Counted from the stretch's first letter, positions 16,336 to 23,517 are shown. The stretch is 23,517 nt of DNA from DASZMJ01 sp035551935 (GCA_035551935.1 DASZMJ010000391.1:1-23517); one strand, 5' to 3'. A program made the numbers and translations. Notes: a model not told the origin generated them from the letters alone.

Positions 16336-17991
16336 ATGATGCCCCCGGCCGCCGACCGCGAGCACGTCCTGGCCGAGCTGATCGCCGAGCTCATCGAGAG
16401 CCGGCGTAGCGGCGAGGAGCCCGACGTCGACCGCCTCGCCGCCGATCACCCCGACCTCGCGGTCGAGCTGCGCGGGCTCTGGGCCGCGGCCCAGATCGCC
16501 GAGGAGCTGGCCCGCGACGACGGCGACCACGATGGGCCGGCGACCGTCGCCGGCTCCGGATACCCAACGCCTGCCCCGGACCCGGGCCGGCTGTTCGGCG
16601 ACTTCGAGATCCTCGACGAGCTGGGACGCGGCGGGATGGGGGTCGTCTACCGGGCCAGGCAAGGGAGCCTCGACCGGGTCGTCGCGCTGAAGATGCTCCT
16701 CCAGGGCTCGACGGCCACCGAACACGACGTGGCCCGCTTCCGCGCCGAGGCCGCGGCGGCGGCCCGGCTGGACCACCCGCACATCGTCGCGGTCCACGCC
16801 CCCGGCGAGCACGACGGCCAGCCGTACTTCACCATGCGATACGTCGAGGGGACGACCCTCGCCCGCCGCCTGGCCGAGGGCCCCTTGCCGCCGCGCGAGG
16901 CCGCGGCCCTGCTGGCGCCGGTGGCCAGGGCGGTCCAGTTCGCCCACGAGCGAGGGGTCCTGCATCGCGACCTCAAGCCGTCGAACATCCTCATCGACCG
17001 CGACGGCCGCCCGCTGGTGTCGGACTTCGGCCTGGCCAAGCGGATCGACGTCGACGGCTCCTTGACGCAGAGCGGCGCCATCCTCGGCACCCCGAGTTAC
17101 ATCCCCCCCGAGCAGGCCGCCGGCAACCGCGGCAAGCTCGGCCCGACGGGGGATGTTTATAGTTTAGGCGCCATCCTCTACCAGATGCTCACCGGCCGGC
17201 CGCCGTTCCAGGCCGCCTCGCCGGTCGACACTCTCTTGCTCGTCCTCGAGGAAGACCCGCTGCCGCCCCGACTGCTCAACCCGAAGGCCGACCGCGACCT
17301 CGAGCTCATCGCGCTCAAGTGCCTCCAGAAGCCCGCCGACCTCCGCTACCCGACCGCCGCGGCCCTGGCCGACGACCTCGACGCCTACCTCGCCGGCGAG
17401 CCGATCTCGGCCAGGTCGACGAGCCTGGCGGCCGTCGCCTCGCGGATGCTCGGCGAGACGCACCACGCGGCCGTCCTCGAGAACTGGGGCCTGCTCTGGA
17501 TGTGGCACAGCCTCGTCCTGCTCGTCCTCTGCCTGGCGACGAACGTCTTGCAGTGGCGCGGGGTGACGTCGCGGCTGCCCTACCTCGGCCTCTGGGTCCT
17601 CGGCCTCGGGACCTGGTCGGCCATCTTCTGGTGGCTGAGGCGCCGGGGCGGGCCGGTGACGTTCGTCGAGCGGCAGATCGCCCACCTCTGGGCCGGCAGC
17701 GTCGCCTCGGCGGCGTCGCTCTACCTCGTCGAATGGCTGCTGCGGCTGCCGGTGTTGACCCTCTCGCCGGTCCTGGCCCTGGTCAGCGGCAACATCTTCC
17801 TGGCGAAGGCAGGCATCCTTTCCGGAAGTTTTTATATTTATGGGATTCTTTTGTATCTGACCGCCGGGCTGATGGCTCTGTTCCCCTCGGTCGGCATCAC
17901 CATCTTCGGACTCGTCGGCGGGGCCTGTTTCTTCGTCCCGGGGCTGCAATATCACCTGCGACGACTGCGGGCCTCGGCTTACGCAACCTGA
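16336..17991 (+). CDS. Membrane-anchored Ser/Thr protein kinase
   Basis: A 551-residue Hanks-type kinase. An N-terminal region of about 85 residues (ADREHVLAELIAELIESRR) resembles the zinc-less linker found before planctomycete kinases. The kinase domain spans about 90-355, with GRGGMGVVYRA (glycine loop, 98-108), VALKM (Lys119), HRDLKPSN (Asp212), DFGLAKR (Asp230), GTPSYIPPEQA in place of APE, and DVYSLGAILYQMLTGRPPF. All catalytic residues are present. The C-terminus has about six membrane helices (roughly 385-405, 414-433, 452-468, 474-490, 500-518, 519-536), an unusual polytopic tail rather than one helix plus sensor repeats. ATG 16336 lies one base after the sigma-factor stop; the next codon is also ATG. 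The 3' end overlaps hicB tail-to-tail by 13 bases. Two clusters of AT-ending codons stand out (17152-17166 and 17824-17856). Confidence 0.92.
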   Translation: MMPPAADREHVLAELIAELIESRRSGEEPDVDRLAADHPDLAVELRGLWAAAQIAEELARDDGDHDGPATVAGSGYPTPAPDPGRLFGDFEILDELGRGGMGVVYRARQGSLDRVVALKMLLQGSTATEHDVARFRAEAAAAARLDHPHIVAVHAPGEHDGQPYFTMRYVEGTTLARRLAEGPLPPREAAALLAPVARAVQFAHERGVLHRDLKPSNILIDRDGRPLVSDFGLAKRIDVDGSLTQSGAILGTPSYIPPEQAAGNRGKLGPTGDVYSLGAILYQMLTGRPPFQAASPVDTLLLVLEEDPLPPRLLNPKADRDLELIALKCLQKPADLRYPTAAALADDLDAYLAGEPISARSTSLAAVASRMLGETHHAAVLENWGLLWMWHSLVLLVLCLATNVLQWRGVTSRLPYLGLWVLGLGTWSAIFWWLRRRGGPVTFVERQIAHLWAGSVASAASLYLVEWLLRLPVLTLSPVLALVSGNIFLAKAGILSGSFYIYGILLYLTAGLMALFPSVGITIFGLVGGACFFVPGLQYHLRRLRASAYAT

Positions 17992-18197
17992 TAGATCGCC
18001 GGCCGATACCGCGGCGGCGGGACCGGCTTGCCCGCCTCCCGCGCGGCCTCGATCCAGGCCGCTTTCGCCACCAGCAACTGGGCGAGCGCCTCCTGCGGCG
18101 TCGCCCCGAACGCCGAGCAGGCCTCGAGGTCCGGGATGTCGGCGATGTAGCCGCCGTCCTCGTCGCTGAAGAAGAGGTTGATGTGGTGGTCTTTCAT
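17979..18197 (-). CDS. hicB: HicB-family antitoxin (short form)
   Basis: A 72-residue HicB antitoxin that should bind and neutralise HicA. The core is INLFFSDEDGGYIADIPDLE, followed by ACSAFGATPQEALAQLLVAK and a Pro-rich tail; GGYIADIPDLEACSAFG with a following EAL helix is the HicB partial RNase-H fold signature. No C-terminal ribbon-helix-helix or helix-turn-helix domain is present, so autoregulation by this protein alone is doubtful. Its ATG overlaps the hicA stop (ATGA), the classic hicA-hicB order. Its 3' end overlaps the convergent kinase gene by 13 bases. Confidence 0.88.
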   Translation of the reverse strand: MKDHHINLFFSDEDGGYIADIPDLEACSAFGATPQEALAQLLVAKAAWIEAAREAGKPVPPPRYRPAIYQVA

Positions 18198-18448
18198 GGC
18201 TCGTCGCTCAATGTCAGGTTGTGTCGCTCGACCAGCCGCAAGAATTGGCGGACCTGATACGGCTTCGCCTCGCCCGAGACTTCCTGGAGGTTCAGGAGTT
18301 CGGGGATCCTGGGGTGGTTGAAGATGTGGTGACTGCCGCCGACGCGGACGAGGACGAAGCCGAACGCCTCGGCAAGGCCCCGGACGTCGTCGAACCGCAC
18401 GTTGTTCGGCGACGCGAGCAGCTTCCTCAGGAGCTTCTTCTTGTTCAT
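18194..18448 (-). CDS. hicA: HicA-family mRNA interferase toxin
   Basis: An 84-residue HicA toxin, which in the family binds double-stranded RNA and cleaves mRNA. The signature VRVGGSHHIFNHP carries the catalytic His (the first of HH), and AKPYQVRQFLRLVER is the usual C-terminal helix. The N-terminal MNKKKLLRKLLASPNNVRFD is longer than in the ~60-residue forms but common in this subgroup. The start lies four bases after the stop of an FAD-dependent oxidoreductase gene with only GAGGCGGCC-like bases as ribosome-binding site, so the toxin is probably translated from the oxidoreductase transcript. It overlaps hicB by four bases. Confidence 0.9.
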   Translation of the reverse strand: MNKKKLLRKLLASPNNVRFDDVRGLAEAFGFVLVRVGGSHHIFNHPRIPELLNLQEVSGEAKPYQVRQFLRLVERHNLTLSDEP

Positions 18449-18452
18449 GGGC

Positions 18453-20027
18453 TCAGGCCGCCTCGATGCGCCTCGGCGTGGCGCGGCCGGCGGGAGCAGA
18501 CTCGGTCCCCTCCTCATGATACTCGGCGTCGGTGTTGACCTTCCAGGTGTCAAAATTGCCGAGGCCGAGGATGTTCCGCGCGGCGAGGAGCGCGGTCATC
18601 ATGGAATGGTCCTGATTGTTATACTTGTGCATCCCATTGCGGCCGGCGAGCTCGAGATTAGGCAGATTCTTAAGCCAGGCGCGGATGACAGCGAGGTGGC
18701 GCTGGTACTCGTCGTCGGCGACGGGGTAGGCCTTGGGCATCCGGACGACGCAGCCGTCGACGACGGTCTCGGCGCGGACCAGGCCGATCGAGCTGATCTC
18801 GCGGCGGCCGAGCTCGATGAGGTCGGCGTCGGCCATCGTCCAGAGGTCGTCCCCCTCGAAGCAGAAGTATTCGAGACCCAGGCTGCTCGTCGCCGGGTCG
18901 GGGACGAGGTCCGGCGACCAGTTCTTGAAGTTCTGGACGCGGCCGAGGCGGACGTCGGGCTCGTGGATGTAGATCCAATTATCCGGGAACGTCTCGGCCT
19001 GGTTCACGATGAGGACGACCGTCAGGTAGTCGCGATATTTCAGGGATTCGGCGGCGGCGACGACCGCGGGCGGGGCGGCGGGGCTCATGGCACGGATGAG
19101 GTCGCGGATCGGCATGGTCGAGAGGAAGTGTCGGCCGTGGTAGCGGGTCAGGCGCCCGGCCGAGTCGCGGGCGACGACGGCGGTGACGGCCGAGCCGTCG
19201 TGCTCGACGCGGACGACCCGTCGGTCCTGGTGGACGGCCCCGCCGCCGCGGACGACCTTGTCGCGGGCCGCCTCCCACATCTGGCCGGGGCCGAGCCGGG
19301 GGTAGTGGAAGCGGTCGATCAGCGTCTTGATGACCTCGCCCCGCCGCCGTCCGAGCGGCCCGAGCAAGGCCGAGGTCACGGCCTTGACGAGGCTCAACCC
19401 CTTGATGCGTTGCGAGGCCCAGTCGGCGGAGATGACCTTGGTGGAGAGCCCCCAGACCTTCTCGGTGTAGGTCCTGAAGAAGATCTCGAAGAAGAGGCGG
19501 CCGAAGCGGTTGACGACCCAGTCCTCGAAGCTCCGCTCGGGCCGGATCGGCCGGAGGCGGGCCTTGAGGTAGCTGGCGACGATCCGCGTCGCGCGCCAGG
19601 GGCCGAGCTTGGCGAGGGCGTCGAGCGGCTTGGGGGGATAGTGGAAGAACTTGCGGTCGTAGTACATCCGGCTCAGGCGGGGGCGGCTCAGGAACTCCTC
19701 GCCGAGGATCTCGTGCCAGAGGGCGTTGACCTCGGCGCTCTTGGAGAAGAAGCGATGGCCGCCGATGTCGAAGCGATAGCCCTTGTAGCGGTCGGTCCGG
19801 CTGATGCCGCCGACGAGGTTGGGGTCGGCCTCGAGGACGACGCAGGGGTGGCCGTGTTTGGTCAGCTCGTAGGCCGCGGTCAGGCCCGCCGGGCCGGCGC
19901 CGGCGATGACCGTGGCGTACGAGGCGACGACCGCCTCGTCACCGGCCGGGGGTGGCTCGACGCGGGTCCAGCGGTGCGGCGGGTTGCCGGCGCGGGCCGT
20001 CGTCGGCCGCGGGTTCTCGCTCTCCAT
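18453..20027 (-). CDS. NAD(P)/FAD-dependent oxidoreductase (Glf/HemY-like)
   Basis: A 524-residue flavoprotein. The dinucleotide-binding motif VIAGAGPAGLTAAYELTKHG (about 40-59) is followed by the FAD-ribose-binding acid in VVLEAD near residue 67, and GGISRTDRYKGYRFDIGGHR (73-92) is typical of the UDP-galactopyranose mutase / protoporphyrinogen oxidase-like group. The later segments FRTYTEKVWG, FHYPRLGPGQMWEAA and AGRNGMHKYNNQDHSMMTAL also fit proteins often found in polysaccharide or glycolipid gene sets. The exact substrate is not determined. ATG 20027 follows GAGGAG. The variable first 35 residues are not a signal peptide. A promoter-like pair lies about 100 bases upstream. hicA starts four bases after the stop, so all three genes probably share a transcript. 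Confidence 0.88.
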   Translation of the reverse strand: MESENPRPTTARAGNPPHRWTRVEPPPAGDEAVVASYATVIAGAGPAGLTAAYELTKHGHPCVVLEADPNLVGGISRTDRYKGYRFDIGGHRFFSKSAEVNALWHEILGEEFLSRPRLSRMYYDRKFFHYPPKPLDALAKLGPWRATRIVASYLKARLRPIRPERSFEDWVVNRFGRLFFEIFFRTYTEKVWGLSTKVISADWASQRIKGLSLVKAVTSALLGPLGRRRGEVIKTLIDRFHYPRLGPGQMWEAARDKVVRGGGAVHQDRRVVRVEHDGSAVTAVVARDSAGRLTRYHGRHFLSTMPIRDLIRAMSPAAPPAVVAAAESLKYRDYLTVVLIVNQAETFPDNWIYIHEPDVRLGRVQNFKNWSPDLVPDPATSSLGLEYFCFEGDDLWTMADADLIELGRREISSIGLVRAETVVDGCVVRMPKAYPVADDEYQRHLAVIRAWLKNLPNLELAGRNGMHKYNNQDHSMMTALLAARNILGLGNFDTWKVNTDAEYHEEGTESAPAGRATPRRIEAA

Positions 20028-20123
20028 GCGGAACTCCTCATCCCTGCGGAGTCGGTTCGGCCATCGCCGCGGCGCGGTCGTCGGCGGTTGCGGTCGGTCG
20101 GCGCGGGGCCTCGGGGCGGCCGT

Positions 20124-20152
20124 GTTATGGCATCTCCGGCCCCGACGGTCAA
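20124..20152 (-). promoter_or_regulatory. Promoter of the oxidoreductase-hicA-hicB unit
   Basis: On the minus strand TTGACC (20147-20152; 5 of 6) and CATAAC (20124-20129; 4 of 6) with an exact 17-base spacer, 97 bases before the ATG at 20027 and after the end of the upstream ligase gene. The spacing makes it one of the better matches in the window. Confidence 0.45.
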
Positions 20153-20182
20153 GGCCGTCACGGCGTCGGCCGCCGGCGTCCA

Positions 20183-21397
20183 TCACGAGATCGGCCAGGC
20201 CGTGCGCGGGTGCGCGTCGAAGCCTTCGAGGGGCGCGACCGCGGGCAGGGCCGGGGCCCAGCGGGCGATCGGCGGCCCGGGCGAGAGCCGGCTCGTCGCG
20301 GCGAGCGAATCGACGACCGCCGCGAGGTCGCCGTACTCCTCGAACAACGCGATCTGCCGCTCGGCCCCGTTCGGCCTCTCGACCAGGTCGCGGGCCAGGC
20401 CGAGGTGCCTGGCGCAGCCGAGTTCCCCGGCCGTGTCGAGGAGCCCCTCGATCAGCCGGCCCGCCAGTTCCCGCGCCGGCCGCGCCTCGAGGGTCCGAGG
20501 GTCGACCAGCGTCGCGCCGAGGCCGGCGCGGTAGGCCCGCCAGCGGTTCTGACGGATCATGAGCGGGGACCAATCCGACTCGGCCGGAACACCAGCGGTC
20601 GCGCGGGCCAGGTCGTGGACCAGGCACTGGATCAGGGCCGTCAGGGCGAGCACCGAGGCCAGGTCCGGGGGCATGTCGCAGATGCGGACCTCGATCGTGC
20701 CGTGCTCGGGGTTCGGCCGCACGTCCCACCACAATTCCCGTCGCGAGTCGATGAACCCCGCGGCCTGGAGCTGGCCGACGACCGCCTCGTAATCCTCCCA
20801 CGACCGCATCCGCGGCGGGACGCCGCCCGTCGGCAGGACCTCCAGGGCCTCGACGCGATACGCGTGGTGGCCCGTCCGTCGCCCGTGCCAGAACGGGCTG
20901 TTGGCCGACATCGCCAGCAGGATCGGCAGGTGCGCGCCGAGCCGGTCGCCGACCCGGATCGCCGTGTCCCCCGAGTCGACGCCGACGTGGACGTGCAGGC
21001 CGAACGTCACCCCGCGGATGACCGTCTCCTGGAGCTGCTCGGCGAGCCGACAATAGCGCTCGTCGGGCGTGATCCGCTGGTCCTGCCAGCGCGAGAACGG
21101 GTGCGTCGCCCCCCAGAAGAGCCGCAGGCCCAGGCCGTCGGCGGCCCGTTCCACGGCGCGGACCTTGCGCGCCAGGTCGGTGCCGACCTCGCCGACGGTG
21201 CGACCGACCTCCGAGTTGATCTCCACATAGCATTGCATGAACTCGGGCTTGACCGAGTCGTGCCAGGCCGGCGGCAGGGCCGCCAGGAGTTCGGCGATGG
21301 CGCTGCGGAGCGCCAGCGTGCGGGCGTCGATGAGCTGGAGTTCGAGCTCGACGCCCAGCGTCGGCCAGGAGTTGCGGCGGAACGGCGCGCGAGCCAT
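20183..21397 (-). CDS. Carboxylate-amine ligase, YbdK/GCS2 family
   Basis: A 404-residue member of the glutamate-cysteine ligase family 2 (YbdK-like), ATP-dependent enzymes that join an amino-acid carboxylate to an amine; YbdK itself has weak gamma-glutamylcysteine synthetase activity. Conserved motifs seen: LGVELELQLID (14-24), CYVEINSEVGR (56-66), FGLHVHVGVDSGD (132-144), SANSPFWHGRRTGH and GTIEVRICDMPPD. The acidic and histidine metal/ATP ligands are all present. Length is normal. ATG 21397 is the only reasonable start, although the ribosome-binding site is weak (GAAAGCG). The gene lies 156 bases upstream of the oxidoreductase and may be transcribed separately from it. Confidence 0.92.
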   Translation of the reverse strand: MARAPFRRNSWPTLGVELELQLIDARTLALRSAIAELLAALPPAWHDSVKPEFMQCYVEINSEVGRTVGEVGTDLARKVRAVERAADGLGLRLFWGATHPFSRWQDQRITPDERYCRLAEQLQETVIRGVTFGLHVHVGVDSGDTAIRVGDRLGAHLPILLAMSANSPFWHGRRTGHHAYRVEALEVLPTGGVPPRMRSWEDYEAVVGQLQAAGFIDSRRELWWDVRPNPEHGTIEVRICDMPPDLASVLALTALIQCLVHDLARATAGVPAESDWSPLMIRQNRWRAYRAGLGATLVDPRTLEARPARELAGRLIEGLLDTAGELGCARHLGLARDLVERPNGAERQIALFEEYGDLAAVVDSLAATSRLSPGPPIARWAPALPAVAPLEGFDAHPRTAWPIS

Positions 21398-21565
21398 CGG
21401 GTATCGCTTTCTTTGGTCCGTCCTGGGGGTGCGGCGGAAGAGACCGACCCGGCCCTCGCGCCGGGTGGGCCCTGCACTGGGGGATCAAAGTATCAGCGAA
21501 TGCCATGCCAGGACCGGGGGACATTCGGACATCCCGGCGGCCATCGGCAGGGCTGACGTCGGGCA

Positions 21566-22516
21566 TCAATGGGTCCCCGGAGGGGTGGGATGCGGGGTGT
21601 CGGGCCGGGCGGCGCCGACGACGATGTTATCCCGCCGGCGTGCGGCGACGAACAGGGCCTTGTCGCCGTCGAGCGGCCAGTAGCCCTCCAGCTCGTCGTG
21701 GGAGGGGAACGTCAGGACGCCGACCCGCACACCCGGACCGTGGGCGCGGCCGTCGGCGACCGCCCTGGCCAGGTCGATCGTATCGAGCCGCCAGCCGCGC
21801 CCCTCGACGACGTTCTGCACGCAGACGAGGCGGCCGATGGCCTTGTCCCAGTAGAGGTTCTGGTTGAATGGCCCGCAGAGGACGCGATGGACGACCACGC
21901 CGGGGGCGCTGGAGCGATGGGAGGCGAGCAGGGCCTCGGGGTCGTACAGGCGGATCTCCGGCCGGATCGCGCCGTAGTCGGCGGTCGCCAGGAAGGTCCG
22001 ATCGCCGAGCTGCACGAACGTGGGCCGGCCGCCGTTGACGGCCGCGTCGTCGTCGATGACATCGAGCACGGCGTGGTCGAGGTGGCCGTCCTGCCAGGCG
22101 CGGGGCCAGTCGAGGCGGTAGATGACGGACTTCTGCTTGACCGTGTCGCCGAGGAAGGTGCCGAAGCGGTCGTCCCAGGTCAGGCCGGTCGGGTGGAGGA
22201 TGAGCGGCTGGCCGCCCTTGCGGAGCCAGACGAGCCGCCCGGTCGGCTTCAAATCCATGTCGTATTCGCGGAGGACGCCGACGCGGGGTTTGGCGTTGAA
22301 GACGTCGCCATAGGCGTAGATCTTGCCGTCGCGGACGACGATCCCTTGCACCGCCCCGAGCCCCAGGTCGGTGACGGTCCGGCTCGGCTCGATCGCCGCG
22401 TCGGCCGTCCAGGTCCCGTCGGGCGGCGACTGCTGGGCGCGGGCCGGGGCGGAGCCGACGGCGATCAGGACGACGAGGCCAAGGGCGCGGGCTTGGTTGC
22501 GGACAGGCCGGGTCAT
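21566..22516 (-). CDS. Secreted protein of unknown function (possible beta-propeller)
   Basis: A 316-residue exported protein. The signal peptide covers about 1-27 (ALGLVVLIAVGSAPARA, cleavage after ARA). The mature part has repeated beta-type segments with aromatic and Gly-Asp turns (GIVVRDGKIYAYGDVF, LTWDDRFGTFLGDTV, PTFVQLGDRTFLATADYG, NQNLYWDKAIGRLVCVQNV, ELEGYWPLDGDKALFVA), suggesting a propeller-like fold of about five or six blades. I do not recognise catalytic residues or a named family. ATG 22516 is preferred over the ATG two codons upstream because GAGGAG then has proper spacing. The divergent neighbour is a lipoprotein gene. Confidence 0.8.
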   Translation of the reverse strand: MTRPVRNQARALGLVVLIAVGSAPARAQQSPPDGTWTADAAIEPSRTVTDLGLGAVQGIVVRDGKIYAYGDVFNAKPRVGVLREYDMDLKPTGRLVWLRKGGQPLILHPTGLTWDDRFGTFLGDTVKQKSVIYRLDWPRAWQDGHLDHAVLDVIDDDAAVNGGRPTFVQLGDRTFLATADYGAIRPEIRLYDPEALLASHRSSAPGVVVHRVLCGPFNQNLYWDKAIGRLVCVQNVVEGRGWRLDTIDLARAVADGRAHGPGVRVGVLTFPSHDELEGYWPLDGDKALFVAARRRDNIVVGAARPDTPHPTPPGTH

Positions 22517-22633
22517 CGGCATTCTCCTCGCGGTGGTCGTGCGGTCGAGATGGTCGATGATGCCGACCCGGGCCGCCGCCGTCGAATGAAGTTCCCGTGA
22601 GGGCGACCGGGCCGGACGTCCGGGAATCTGAGG

Positions 22634-22662
22634 TTGGCCGTCGCGGAGGATTGGAGTAGAGT
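22634..22662 (+). promoter_or_regulatory. Possible promoter of the lipoprotein gene
   Basis: TTGGCC (22634-22639) and TAGAGT (22657-22662), each 4 of 6, with an exact 17-base spacer, 114 bases before the lipoprotein start. A tentative call in the divergent intergenic region. Confidence 0.3.
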
Positions 22663-22776
22663 CCCGCCCTCGGAGGGGCCCGGCCGCGCCGGGCGGGGCC
22701 CCCGGCACCTCGCGACTCGGGCACCTCGGACGGTCCTCGCCAGATCCACCGTTCGGCGACGCGGGAGTCTTGGCCG

Positions 22777-23112
22777 ATGCGTCGGGCCCCATTCCGGCGG
22801 ATGTCCGCCCTGTCGCTCGTGGCCGGCGTGCTCGGTTCGGCCGGCTGCGTCCACTACCACTATCACAACGACGTCCCCGCCGGCTGCGGCGACGGCGCCG
22901 TCATCCAGTACGGTGCCCCCGGCGCGCCGGTGCAGACCGAGGGGGGCGTCTCCTCGTCCTCCAACGGCGGCCGGACGATCTCCTCGCGCGTCCAGCCGAA
23001 TCCCCTCCAGGCCGAGGCCGACGGCCCCCTCCCTTGGCGTCGCACCGACCCGAGGACCGCCACCCGTGTCGATGGGGGCGTTACCGACGGCGACTCGACC
23101 GTCGACCGATAA
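22777..23112 (+). CDS. Small lipoprotein with His-rich N-terminus (111 aa)
   Basis: A 111-residue predicted lipoprotein. The N-terminus has a basic start (MRRAPFRRMS), a hydrophobic stretch (ALSLVAGVLG) and a lipobox-like SAGC with lipidation Cys24. The mature protein begins with HYHYHN, a His/Tyr cluster that could bind metal or may simply be a surface patch, followed by a Gly/Ser/Pro-rich disordered region. I do not know a function. ATG 22777 gives a complete signal sequence. The ribosome-binding site is weak (GGGAG, 13 bases upstream). The gene is followed by an inverted repeat and the GGTTCGTT array. Confidence 0.75.
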   Translation: MRRAPFRRMSALSLVAGVLGSAGCVHYHYHNDVPAGCGDGAVIQYGAPGAPVQTEGGVSSSSNGGRTISSRVQPNPLQAEADGPLPWRRTDPRTATRVDGGVTDGDSTVDR

Positions 23113-23124
23113 CGCCCGCGGTGT

Positions 23125-23151
23125 GAACGAAACCGCTCCGTCGGTTCGTTC
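23125..23151 (+). terminator. Hairpin after the lipoprotein gene formed with the first array repeat
   Basis: GAACGAAACCG (23125-23135) pairs with CGGTTCGTTC (23142-23151) around a six-base loop, with one bulged A. The right arm is the first copy of the GGTTCGTT repeat. It lies 13 bases after the lipoprotein stop codon. No T-run follows, so it is a possible terminator or an RNA-processing structure. Confidence 0.4.
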
Positions 23152-23517
23152 CGTGGGCGTGGGGACCGGGGGTCGCTGGCCAGGGGCCGCGGTCGTCCTT
23201 CGGTTCGTTTCGGGCGCGCGGGCGGACCGGGCCCGGGGCCGGACGACCGAGGGTCTTGGGTTCGTTTCGCGCCGAGGCCGGGCACCGGCGCAGCTTCCCC
23301 AGGGCGTCCAATGCCCCGTTCGGTTCGTTCCGAATCGGCGAAACGGGGCGACAGGCTCGGCCCAAACCTCCCAATGCCCCGTTCGGTTCGTTCCGCGCGG
23401 CGAGTCCGCGGCGAGCCGGCCGCCACCCGAATTGGGTTCGTTTTGGGCCGCGGCGCCGCCGGGATTGGGTTCGTTTTGCGAGGAATCGCGGCCGGGATTG
23501 GGTTCGTTTTGCGTGAC
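23143..23517 (+). repeat. Array of eight GGTTCGTT direct repeats, open at the window edge
   Basis: The octamer GGTTCGTT occurs at 23143, 23202, 23259, 23322, 23385, 23435, 23468 and 23501, always on the plus strand, with start-to-start distances of 59, 57, 63, 63, 50, 33 and 33. The extended consensus is T-S-GGTTCGTT-YY-G; the flanks change along the array from TC...CC (copies 1, 4, 5) to TG...TT (copies 6-8). Copies 4 and 5 share a longer unit with AATGCCCCGTTC before the octamer; copies 6-8 share ATTG before it. The spacers are GC-rich and mostly unique. A reading frame crosses the array, but the 50-base step changes the frame of the motif, so coding is unlikely. It is not CRISPR: the repeats are too short and the spacing too variable. 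Confidence 0.85.

Noticed and set aside
18402..20534. Long plus-strand ORF opposite the oxidoreductase and hicA
   Set aside because: Antisense shadow; the translation is Asp/Val/Gly/Glu-rich without domains, while the minus strand has clear FAD and HicA motifs.
23256..23516. A repeat-protein gene (GSFR / WVRF units) across the array
   Set aside because: It has no ribosome-binding site, the frame of the motif changes after the 50-base step, and the spacers translate to Arg/Pro/Gly-rich shadow sequence.
23143..23517. CRISPR array
   Set aside because: The conserved unit is only 8-12 bases, spacing varies from 33 to 63, and no cas gene is present in the window.

Overview
The window is high-GC bacterial DNA. 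Its gene content points to the phylum Planctomycetota, probably the Isosphaeraceae. This rests on protein-level recognition only: an ECF-type sigma factor with the VDASDVVQEV signature followed one base later by a membrane-anchored Ser/Thr kinase, an ISAzo13-type ('Rhodopirellula') transposase, many small conserved hypothetical proteins, and a terminal array of GGTTCGTT repeats of a kind I associate with these genomes. No 16S or marker-gene search was possible.

Layout. (1) 1-1491: an apparently intact ISAzo13-family element (142-1450, TAA target duplication) sits inside the 3' end of an IS1595-type transposase gene; removing it restores the host reading frame. (2) 1711-2462: a small hypothetical gene and a WD40-repeat remnant with one in-frame stop. 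(3) 2473-4365 (minus): a hybrid PAS-PAS-histidine kinase-receiver. (4) 4819-4892 (minus): a CAU tRNA with a good promoter. (5) 5042-8408: a compact unit of the ABC-F factor ettA, an enoyl-CoA hydratase-like protein without catalytic glutamates, and a frameshifted phosphate acetyl/butyryltransferase. (6) 8551-9811: two small proteins, a terminator and a DUF4149-like gene with an in-frame stop. (7) 9833-12078 (minus): XRE regulator, ABC ATPase and ABC-2 permease. (8) 12079-12553: a gene-free, locally AT-rich stretch with a hairpin. (9) 12554-15561: small hypothetical genes, a GDPD-type phosphodiesterase coupled to a secreted Met/Gly/Pro-repeat protein, and a frameshifted DUF4190-PH-like membrane protein. 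(10) 15702-17991: sigma factor and Ser/Thr kinase. (11) 17979-20027 (minus): FAD-dependent oxidoreductase, then hicA and hicB in one tight unit. (12) 20183-22516 (minus): a YbdK-like carboxylate-amine ligase and a secreted protein. (13) 22777-23517: a lipoprotein followed by eight same-strand GGTTCGTT repeats running off the window.

Four separate genes each carry a single lesion (two nonsense codons, two one-base frameshifts). They may be genuine decay or sequence error, and this should be settled before any pseudogene call is trusted. The feature most likely to be undescribed is the GGTTCGTT array at the right end. Other points of interest are the methionine-repeat protein coupled to a GDPD, and hicAB at the end of an oxidoreductase operon.
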